The notes under the pieces were generated by a model. The model was given only the letters and a program-made list of their open reading frames with translations. It was not told the origin of the DNA and searched no databases. A DNA stretch of 49,798 nucleotides from an uncultured bacterium (GTDB taxonomy: Bacteria > Cyanobacteriota > Vampirovibrionia > Gastranaerophilales > Gastranaerophilaceae), in the NCBI GenBank assembly GCA_949296245.1, contig CASFNW010000009.1:1-49798 (forward strand). Direction: 5' to 3'. Position 1 is the stretch's first letter, and the number at the start of each line of letters is the position of its first letter. The translations under genes were made by a program, and so were the position numbers. This document shows, one piece after another, positions 27,701 to 39,700 of the stretch.

Positions 27701-30700
27701 CTAACGCTATCATCACGCCGGTAGTGTGCAGTATCAAGATTATATGTAGTATTAGATATGTTGCTATTATAACCCACATACTGGTTAACAGTGTCATAAT
27801 TGGATATAGATGGTGTTGCACCTTTTGTCATTTTTACACTTGCAAATGTGTCTTTAAAAATAATATTATTTTGTTTTGTGGAATTCAGAAATCCGATAAA
27901 ACCGCCCATATACAGAGTGCCACTACCTGTATATGTTGTGTTAATTGAACCCTCTGATTTTACATTTTCAAAAGTTGCATCAGAATATGCATACCCTATT
28001 ATACCGCCGAGTCCCAGATATGAAGATGCTTGAATTTGCGCTGCTGCAGTAACATTTGTCACTACAGATTTTGTATTTGACAATACCATACCTGCAAGAC
28101 CGCCTACCTGTTGGCTGCCGGAAACAGTAACATCATAGCCGATATAGATATTGTCAGCTAAAAATACTGAATTTGCAGCTACCGACCCTACCAGTGCACC
28201 GACTCTTGTTGTACCTGTCAGAGCAGAATTTGTAATCTCTATGTTTTCAAAAGTTATTGAACCTTTAGCCTGTCCGACAAGGAAACCTGTATATACAGTA
28301 TTATTTGAAACATTTGCACCGTCGATTTTTAGGTTTTTGATAACAGCACCATCAGTTGTAGAGGTTATCAGCGTTTGTTTGAGGCCTGATATAGTATAGC
28401 CGTTGCCGTCTAAAACACCGTCAAAACCGTCTATTGTCCAGGAACCGGAATAAGAAGCAAAATTAATATTGCCGACAAGCATGATTTTATCTGTATTCGA
28501 CCCAATAGCTGTTATCAGCTGCTGAGCTGTTTTTACAACCGTATAGCCCAGGGCTTGGGCTTCTGCTTCTGTATAATTAGTAGAAGAAGAAATCCAACTA
28601 CTACCTTCAACACGTCCGCCTTCTACCGTAGTAGTCGGAGCTGCTATTGCATAGCCTGCAGTACCTGTTACCTGTACAAAGTCGCTGGTGCCGGCTGTGA
28701 TACTGATGCCGTTTGAGCCGTACTGAGTGTTTTTAAATACAACTTTGCCGTCTTCTACAGAGGCTGTTACTCCGGTTTTAGAAGAGTATTCATTGATTTC
28801 ATTGATTGCGGTGCCTATATTGCCGCCGGAGAGCATGATATTCTGACCGTTTATCTGGATAGTGCCTGCTGATATCTGAGTATAATTGTTAGAAACAAAT
28901 GTGTATTTATCGTATCCTGCAGCGATTTCAGCGGACGTCAGGCTGTCATTTGTTCCCGCAGCATCTACAGAGCTTCCGGCTTTGTCAGCGTTATAGAAAA
29001 TCCATTCACCTGACAAAGAGGCATTGCTTAGAATATTTGCGTGAAATGTTCCTGTTGCAGAATCTGCATCTTTGTGCGCTACAAGAAAATCACTGTTTAT
29101 AATGACATTTGATATATCTGTCAACAGAGAAGAGGATTTAGTAAATTTGCCAATAAGACCGGCGGAGTATCCGGACGTGCTGGAAACATTGATTGTTCCT
29201 TCGATAAATACATCTTTTACAGTCAATCCTATAAGATTAGAACCAACCTGACCGACAAGTCCTCCTGCTTCATCCAAGCAGTCAATTTGAGCAGCTGAAT
29301 ATACATTATTGATAGAAAGTGTATGACCGCTCATAGAGCCTATGAGTGCTCCTCCATAGTGAGAGCTTGCTTTAATCAGTGTATTTTCGTCAATGCTTAC
29401 GTTATTTATACTTACCGCACCTGAAGAATAGCCTATAAGCGCCCCGCTATGCTGGAGTCCGTTTACCTGAGAATTTGTAATATTTACGGAATCGACAGTC
29501 ACGGAATAAGAAGTATTATCAATCAGCAATGAGTGATAATCGCTTGACGACGAACCTGAAACATTGAAGTTGTCTATATTGAGGTTTTTGATTGTAACAG
29601 AACCTTTGGTTGTTTTAATAAGCCCGTCTGTATTTGTATAGTTTTTGAGAGTATAACCGTTACCGTCTATAGTACCGGCAAAGCTTGATATAGAAGCACC
29701 GAATCCTGACATATCAATGTCATTCATAAGGACAATTGTCTTTGACGTACTGCTGTTGAGCATTGCTGTTCTTAGTTCTTGAGCCGTAGAAACAGTGACA
29801 TAGCCTTTGGCTTCGGCTTCTGCTTTGGTCAGGGGCGCAGAGACTTTATTTGAACCTGTGAGAGTAGTATAAGAGCCCTCATGTCCAACAACAGACTCTC
29901 CGCCGTAGTTTGTGATAGTGGTCAGACCGCTCACTGTACCAAAGTTGCCTGATACTTCTTTAAGCGCAATATTATCAGGAGTCTGCTCGTCTGTAATCAG
30001 CACAATTTTATTGTTTTCAATATATGCGCTTATTCCGACAGAAGAAGCATTTATTTTATCAAGTATGGAATTTATGGTTTCACCCTGATTTACGGTAAAG
30101 TTCTGGCTCTTATCGCCCAGCATCAGTGTAAATGTGCCGGATTCAAGAGTTTCATTGCCTGTTACAGAAGACGAACCGGTTAAAGTCTTCAATGTTGTGG
30201 ATTCTGATTTATCTTCATAAGTTGTTGTATAAGACCCGAGGCCAAGCAGATTTTCAAAATTTGTATCAGAATTATCAACATTAAATTCCGGTCTTACGAT
30301 TATATTAGAATTATAATAGTGATTTAAATCCTCTATATAGAAGCGTCCCTCACTGTCAATACCGGCTCTAAACCCGTCTGTATCATTTATCCTGTCTATG
30401 ATATCGCCGAGAGTATCACCTGCATTTATTGTAATATTTGTATTATAGCTTGATTGCATAGAATTAAGCTTCAATGTTCCTGATGTAAGACCGTCGAGAA
30501 TGGTGTCTCTGTTCAAGCCGCTTACGGAACTTGTAAGAACACCGGCTCCGTACATATCACCTTCTACACCTAAATATTTCATTAATAAAGATGCTCCATA
30601 AGGGTTATTCAAACCTGAAGAAGCAGAACTACCGCCGCTGAGAGAAAACTTTTCTTCCGATGAGAACTGTATATGTCCGTTTACTATTTCTGCTGTAACT

Positions 30701-33700
30701 CCTGTAGAAGAAGTCTTTTCATTTATTTTACCGATGATAGTATTTATATTATCACCGTTTGATAAGGATATATCAACACCGGCAATTTCCAAGCCTTTTG
30801 TAAATAGAGGAATACTTGGCAGATTGGAAGACTGAGTATTAGGATTGTATTTCCAGTATGTAAAATACTGAGAAGCAAAGAATTCTCTGTCTTGTGCCAG
30901 AGTCGCTGTTGATGAATTGTATGTTCCTCCGAACATATCAGTGTATGAGCTGTTGGAATAATAAGAGTTGCTAATATTGTATGTATTGCCGGTTACTTTC
31001 TGCTGGAGGCCAATAATAGCACCTATTGAACCATCTGTATTGCTGTTAGTAATAGTAGAGGTAACATAAGCGTTATTAACATTAATAGTCGCATTGTGTT
31101 GTTGGCTATAGTAGCTATAACCGCCTATAACACCGCCTGAATTTGAAACGCTTGTTACAGATCCACCGACACGTACATTGGAAATATCCGTGCTTACGCC
31201 TGTAGCCCCTACTATACCGCCTGCAGATATAGCACCGTGTGATCCTGATACTGTAGATTTTACTTTTGCAAAGGAAGAAACATTGCTTATATACAAATGA
31301 GAGCCGATATTGTCCTGGTTGTACCATGTAAATGCTGCAATGACACCGCCTGCAGAGCCGACATTGCTTGTAAGTTCAACATCATTAGCGATATAAACAT
31401 TGTTTATTGTTACGATTACGGGATTTGTTGCAGAATATTTGACATTACCAACAAGCCCGCCTGCAGCATAGCCTTCAACAGAAGAATTTCTAACAACTAC
31501 ATTATCTATAGTCAAGTCGCCGTATGCCTGGCCGACAAGGACACCGCTCTCAACACTGCCGTCTTCTATATGAATGTTATCAAGAGTAAGATTTTTAAAA
31601 GTTGCACCGTCTTGTGTTGAAGTAAACAGACCAAGAGAGGAAGAACTTGTGAAATTCTTTATTGTATATCCGTTGCCGTCAAGAGTACCGCTAAAATTTC
31701 CTATGTCACTATACGAAACTGTGCTCAGGTCAATGTCGCCCACCAGCATAAACTTGCCGTCAAGGTCGGATGTGATTGCAGAACGAAACTCGCTTGCATT
31801 GTGTATAACAGTATATCCGAGAGCAACAGCCTCGTCTTCTGTGAACGAAATTTTTCGTGAAGACCAGTTTTCGTCATAGGAGTCTACAGTTTTTTCTGTT
31901 GTAGTTGCTGTTCCCTGCTCACCCGCATCAGTAAATGCGTTGCTGCTAAGGTAATATGAATTTCTGAATGTTGTAGATGATTGACCAACCTTGCCCACAA
32001 ACTGGTTTATATATGACGAATTTGTTGTACTTTCATCTATCTGCATATATACATCAGCATAAGAATCCGTAAATGTTAACCTTGAGCTTTCCCCGGATTT
32101 ATAGCCTACAAAGCCGCCAGCATAGAGCTCTGATGTGTTATTATCAGAGGTAATAATACCGTTTGACACTACATTATCAAAAGTAACATCACTACTCACT
32201 ACACCGAAAATACCGCCCAGATAATTGCTTCCGTCAATATGAGCACTTACCTTCACATTCTGGACAAGAGCATTTGAACTGCGCAAACCTCCGGCCATGC
32301 CGCCAACGTAACTAGTACCTGTAACAGAGACCGTATCCGCTATTTTTATATTCTTAAAGTTTAATACATCCGAAACAGAAGCATAGCCAAGCAAAATACC
32401 GGCGTAGGTAGTGGTAGCTGTTAAGGTAGAATTTGTAACTTCTATGTTTTCAAAAGTGAGCGGACCAGATGAGCGTTTAACCAATAGAGATCCGTAGGAA
32501 GCAGTCGTATTGACATTTGCGCCGTCGATTTTCAGGTTTTTGATAATAGTGCCGCTCGACGTAGTATTAATCAATGCATTTGTTAAATTTTTGATTGTAT
32601 AGCCGTTGCCGTTTAATATGCCGGAATATGTAGAAATAGTTGCAGCACCCGACATATCAATATCATTCATCAGCATAACATTTTCGTTCGCCTGCAATGC
32701 GGAAATAAGCTCGGATTTTGTTGTTACAACAGTATAGCCGAGGTCTTCAGCTTCTTCGGCAGAAATTTTGTTAAGGTCCTGAGTACCTGTGACAACGTCG
32801 CCTCTTGTGCTTTCTGTTACGCTGTTTACTGTATATCCTGCAGTGCCTGTTTTCTGAACAAAGTCGCTTGTACCCTCCGCAACAGTAAAGGAAGAATCGC
32901 TCATAAACACAACTTTGTTGTCTTTTATGGCTGCAGTTACGCCTGTCTGGGAGGATTTTGCGTTTATCTGCCCGATAGCGTCATCTATTGTACCTGCCGT
33001 GAGGGTAATTGTTGTGCCGTTGACTTCTACAGTTCCCGCTGATATCTGTGTATAAGGTGAACTATAGAACTGTCTGCTGCCTGTTATATTGTCAAACATC
33101 TCTGTGTTGAGGATTTTATATTCCTCATAAGAATCAAAACCGAAATCAATATAACCAGCATTATAGTTAAAATTTATAAACTCAAAATCTTGATAATTTG
33201 TATCAGAAAAACCAGTTCCGAAAATATTTACTTTTTTTATTTCAGAACCATATGGGACAAGAGGATTCGACATATCATGATACTTTGCGGATACATAGAT
33301 ATTATGCAGTCTGTTTTGCTGGTCTTCATTACTAACATATCCAATAAGCGCACCGGCTTCTAATGAAGTGTGAGAAGAAGACAAATCGCCGTCAAACAGG
33401 ATATTATCAAATTCAATTGCACCTGAGTTAAAGGATCCGACTATGCCTCCAAGATATTTGTCTGAAGTAATCTGTGCATGGCTTTCAATATTTGAAAAAT
33501 ACAAATTTGATCTAGCTGCAGAACCTGTAATAGAGCCGGCTGAAACAGTTCCATTAAATACTACATCCTGGTCAATAAATATATTGCTAACATTTAATGG
33601 AGTATAGCCTGTGCCCTGAAATCCGCCTATAAGACCGACTAAGCCGCCCTGTACAGAAGAATCAGAAACATTAATATTTTCGACTGTCAAAGTACCTGCA

Positions 33701-36700
33701 GCTTGACCAACAAGTATACCTGCTATTGATGATGAAGATGTATTTTTTACAATAAAGTTTTCGATATTTAAATTTTTAATAACAGCATTTGCGCCAGTAC
33801 TGCTAAAAAGACCGTTTGTTGCAGGAGAAGAAGAGGTGCCGAGATTTTTTATAGTATATCCGTTGCCGTCCAATGTGCCTGCAAAGTTGGTTATTGATGT
33901 ATATGATATCGTACTCAAGTCTATATCGCCCATCAGCATGAATTTGCCTGATTTGTTGGCATTGATTTTGTCCACAAATTCCTGTGCGTTATGGATGACA
34001 GTATAGCCCTGTGCTTCTGCTTCCGCTTCCGTAAGCTTATGTATTACGTCTTTTGAGCCGGTTATTGTTTGTTTTACGCCTTCAGTACCCAGCGCTGCAC
34101 CGCCGCCCACAGACTGTGTGGTCAATCCGGCGACTACGCCGAAGTTTGACGTACCGCCTTCTACGTATATAGATGTACCTGTACCGGTTTTTTCAGCTCT
34201 CAGCACTACGTTATATTTGCCGGTGTCATTTTTTACAAGTTCGGCGATTACACCTGTTTTATCAGTATAGTTGTTTATCTGGCTTAGTGCGTCTTCTATA
34301 GTGCCGGATACATTTATTGTCACGCCGTTTATTTTGAATGAACCTGATGTAATCTCAGTATCTGCCGTTACATTTGCAGAACCTGTCAAAGTTGTGAACT
34401 GGTTTACATCACTGCCCTGAATGAGCACGCCTGTATTTTGCACATCACTAGCCATGCCGACATAAGATAAGAAGTCAGAAGAGCCTGATTCTACCTTTAT
34501 ACGGAAATCCGGATCAGCAGAGTTTGACGTAATGGTAAATTTGCCGTCAGCGGTGATTGAGGCTGTAACGCCCAGACCTGCCGAGTTGATTTTATTTATT
34601 ATATCGTCGATTGTATCCTCGTCATCAACGGTTATTTCAGCAGTGACCTCGCTGCCCTGTACACCGGCTGTTATTTTAAAATTACCTGTAGAAAAATCGC
34701 CTTTTTCTATGATATTTGTTGTATAAGACTCTTCTGCGCCGTTTTTCTCGACATAAGCCTGACCTGCGAGATGATCCTGCCAGCCGGTGCCGAAAATCTG
34801 CTCAATGGAACCTACTACATAAAATGATCCGTCAGGCGTTTTGAGCCCATCAGATTCCCAGTGTTCGCAAATAGTATCTGCTAGTGAGCTGCCTATTACG
34901 TCAACATTATGGATTGTAGAATTTGAATTTATACCTGCAATTTGCCGTGAGCCAGTATACACAACACCGCTTACTTCAGAATCGTAAAGAGTTCCAGCAA
35001 CCTCGCCGATTTGGCTGCTGCTTCCTGATGCTGAATGTACTACGTTGACAAAAACATCGGAAATACTAACGTAATGACCACTCCCGACAATACCCCCTGA
35101 TTGAACTCCGTCATATCTGGAACCAAAATATGAGTTTGTAATAGTAACGTTTGTAATATGATTAGTTATTTCATTATGGCCGGTACCCAGCGAGAAAGAG
35201 GAAGCTGTACCGGCAACCCCGCCCATAACTAAACTCATAGAGCCGTTGATGAAAGGGTTTACGTTATTGAGGTTTACGTTATTTATATCGACATCCAAGA
35301 TAGAACCTGCAATAGTTCCGAAAGATTTCATACTAATGGAGGAGGTCATTACATTGTCTATAACGATATTTTCCACAGTAGAATCGGATATCTGTCCTGC
35401 AAGTACACCGCCAAAAGTGGTGCTGCCGCTAAGTTTTATGTCTTTTATGCCGAGATTTTTTATTACAGCATTTTTGACATTGTTAAAAAGCCCCATATAA
35501 GTGTTGTTGCTACCCGAAAGCCAGAGATTGTCAATAAAATATCCGTTGCCGTCAAATGTACCCTCGAAATTTGCAAATCCGCCCCACGCACCGACAGAAG
35601 AAAAATTGATATTATTCATCAGCACAAAAGTTTTGCCTGCTGTGTCAGAACCGTCGCCTATTGCATCAATAAGCTCCTGAGCCGAGTGAATAGCTATATA
35701 TCCGTTTTGTGCAGCTTCTTCTTCTGTTATTCTGTCAGGTTTTACAACTTTGCCAAGTCCTGCGTAATCAACGAAATTGCTTGTTCCGTCCGTAAATTTG
35801 ATTGTACGGTCACCCTCAGCATCTCCGCCTTTTATAGTAACTTTGCCGTCAACAAGCTCTGCACTCATGCCGTAGGCAGAGAGTTCATTGTTTAGTTTTT
35901 CGACGATGGAGTCTACTGTTTCGCCCTGCTGGATAGTTATTGTAAATTTGCCGTTAGCTGAACCTGTAGTAGCGTCCTTAATCTCTACATCGAATGTTCC
36001 TGCATTGAAACTGCCCTCTATTGTCACTGAAGCACCTGATGCGGGATTTGGCTTGTATGTGTCATAGTCTGCACCGAGTGCAGATTCTAGAGATATATTG
36101 GAAAGCTTGTATCCGGATTCTTTAGAAGAGTCCTGTGTAATTTTCAAATATGACAGACTGAATGAAGAGGAAGAACCTAATAATTCTGAAAAATCATTAT
36201 AACCGAACGATTGCAGCGGACCGGAGGAACTTTCTGTATATTCACCAAAACCGACAGCATCTAAGTTGCTGAAAGAAACCTGATACGCAATATTAAATTC
36301 GGTTCCAGTTTCAGCTTTATAACCCAAAATACTGCCTGCATATTGCGCATCGCCTGTGTATTCAAAATTTACAATATTATTTCTTATCGCACTCGGATCG
36401 CCATTGTCCTGAATGCCGCCGATGAGACCGCCGATGGCGCCTAAAGTACCGTCAATCGGAGACGGGTCAAAGTGTATATTATTTACTATAGAGTTGCCTA
36501 TAGTCAAGCCCCCGTAAGAACAACCGACAAGCCCGCCTAAACAAATAGCAACACCTCCGACTGTTGTATCTTCAACCATTACATTAGATATAGCTGTGCT
36601 GTCAGCAGCAAAACCCACCAGAGCACCGGCGCCGAAGGCTAATGAATCTGCATGGACAGAAGAATCTTTTACATAAACACCTGATATAACTGTATTATTT

Positions 36701-39700
36701 GTTGTTTCACCGGCAAGGATACCAGCAGCGTCTGATGTAGTAACATTTGCATTTATGAAGCCTACGTTACGGATAACAGCACCGTCCAGGCTACCAAACA
36801 TACCTCCGTATGTGCTGGTATTTTCAACCGTAAGGTTAGAGATAAAGTATCCGTTGCCGTCGAATGTTCCGCTGAAAGTTCCTACAGTCTCAAAGTCAAT
36901 GCCCTGCATGTTGATGTCGTTCATCAGCATTATTTTTTCAGCGCCTGATTTAAAGGCAGCAATAAGTTCCTGTGCTGTAGACACTGTTGTATAGCCCTGA
37001 CTTTCCGCAGTTGCTTTATCGGTATGGTTTACTCCTGTCGGTCCTGAGGTAACTGCATTCCAGCCGTATGAAGTTGCAAAGTCAAAGCCGTCAATTTTAT
37101 TTCCGCCTGTATATGTATAGTCAAAGCCGGTTTTATCTGCGCTGTCAGGGCCTGTGACGTTGTTTGTGCCAGTAATATTAGTATAAGAACCGCCAGTGGA
37201 CACGCCTGCCGAAACAGATGAAGTAAGTCCGACTTTTTCCGTAAAGTTTGTAGAACCGGCCGTAACGGATATAGTGAAACCGCTTCCGCCGTTCAACTGT
37301 GAAAGCTGAATCTTGCCATCCGATGTCAAAGAAGCGGAAATACCTATGGACGCACACTGCTGATTGATTTTATCAATAACATCCTGAAGGGTGTCGCCCT
37401 TTGCCACTGATATTGTTGTTGAAAGGAATTTATTCGGGTCGGCAAAGTATCCCTCTTGTGTTCCGTGGGTAACGTCGTTTGTTGTAATGACAAACTCACC
37501 CTCCGTGAAGGTCATACCTGTATCAAGGCTGCCTATTGCACCTGTCAGGGTAGCGTTTTGAGCTTCGTTTGACACGCCTGTTGTGACGTTTGATGTAATG
37601 CCTACAACCTGTGTAAAGTTTGTATTGCCTGCCTCTACCGTAATAAAGTAGTCAGGGCCTGCGTTGTTTTGTTCGATTACAAGATTGCCAAACATGCCTT
37701 CCGGATACGGATATGAAGGGTCATAATTGGCTTCATGCAGGTAAGCGGTAATATCTAAACCTGAATTATTAATTTTATTTATTACATCTCCTACACTGTC
37801 ACCGGCTTCTACATGGATAGTAGCGCTGACACCTTCGCCGACTTTACCGGATGTAATAGTGAAATAGCCTTCTGTTAAGCCATACTGATATCTGTCAGTA
37901 AAAGCACTGCCTGTAATTTTTGCAGATGTGCCCTCTGTGGATGTTGCAGCAGAGGTGCTTTTTGTCAGGCCTGCAAGCTCTGTAAAGTTTGTGCTTCCGC
38001 CTTCGATTTTTATATCAAATCCAGCACCTGCATTTGTCTGGGAAATCTTTATCATTCCGCCTTCGGCTGTCATAGACAGACCGATTGCAGCAAGCTGATT
38101 GTTCATTGCTACAATATTATCCTCAAGTGACATGCTGCTGTCATAATGAACGGTAACAGACTGCATTTCATCCAGAGGGTTGCCCTCTGCATCAACTTTA
38201 TTTGTTGTTACCGTAAAGTCACCCGTTGTAACACCTGCAGGGTTATCAACATCAAGACCGGTTTTTTCAAGAAAGTCGCCTGTTGCTGTGATACTGAACT
38301 GATCCATTTCAGAATCGCCATATGCCCAGATTGTCACACGCCCATTAGGGTCAGTATAGAATGAAAACTGAAACTTAGAACCTATTGCGGATTCAATTTT
38401 ATTATTGATATCCTCGAGAGTATCATCCTCAGTGATTTCAATATCAAAGGAATCACCAGTAGCCATGTAATTTAAAGTAATAGTCTGGTATTCAAAACCG
38501 GATGACTGCATATCAAACCCTGACACGCTTCCTCGTACATATACATCCTGTTCGCTTAAGAACCATTCATCTACTATGTATTCTTTACCCAGAACATATG
38601 CATAAGTACCGTCGTTGGATACGCCTGTTGAGACCTGTGTTGTCAGTCCGAGTTTTTCCGTAAAATCTGTGCTGCCTGCTTCTATTTTAATATCAAAGCC
38701 TGCACCGGAATTTAATTGTTCTATTTTAATTTTACCTGCGTCTGCGCCGTCAGCAATAACAGAAGCTGAAAGTCCGATTGTATTCAGCTGTGCATTTATA
38801 GAATCAAGCTGTTCAGCCAGTGTTTTGCCGGCTTCTATATTTACATCAACTGAAATCATTTCAGAAGAAGCCTTGCCGTCGTCACCGACTTTGTTTGTTG
38901 TTATTTTAAAAGAGCCTTCCGTAAATGTACCGTCATAGACTTTTGTACCCGTGATATATGTGGATGTAGAGCCTGACGACACGCCGACAGAAACATCTTT
39001 TGTTAGTCCTGCTGCCTGTGTAAAGTCAGTATCGCCGGCCTCAACTTTTATATCAAAGCCCTCGCCGCCGTGTATCTGTGATATTTGGATTCTGCCGTCT
39101 GAAGTAAGAGAAGCTCTTAGTCCTAAATCGACATCATTGCCGGAAGCATCCTTATATGTTGCAGAATTAATCTTATCCATTATATCCTGCAGGCTCATTG
39201 AAGAATCTACCTCGATTATTGCCGATGCCATCTCGGATGATGCGGTTTTGCCGTCAGAAGAAAGTTTATTTGTCGAAATTACAAATGAACCTTCTTTATA
39301 ACCTGTTGTATTTTTGTCTAATCCGGTCACAACGCCTGTCAGAGTAGAGTTTGTACCGTCATTCGAGACGCCTGTAGATACGGATGTTGTAAACCCTACT
39401 ACATTTGTAAAGTTTGTATCTCCTGCCTCGACAGATATCTGATACCCGCTGCCGTAATTGTTGTGAACAAGCTGTAATCTCTGAGTTCCGTCAGAACCGG
39501 TAACAAGCTGGGCTCTTATTGCAAGTCCGGAATTATTGATTTTGTCCATTACAGACTGCAATGTTTCATTTGCGCCTACTTCTATTGTCACAGTCTCTGT
39601 TTTGGTAGGATTATTAGCCAATGAAGCCGTGATTTTAAAACTGCCCTCTGTAAATTTTGTCGAGTCAGTAACAGCATTTACACCGGTATAAGTTGTTGCG

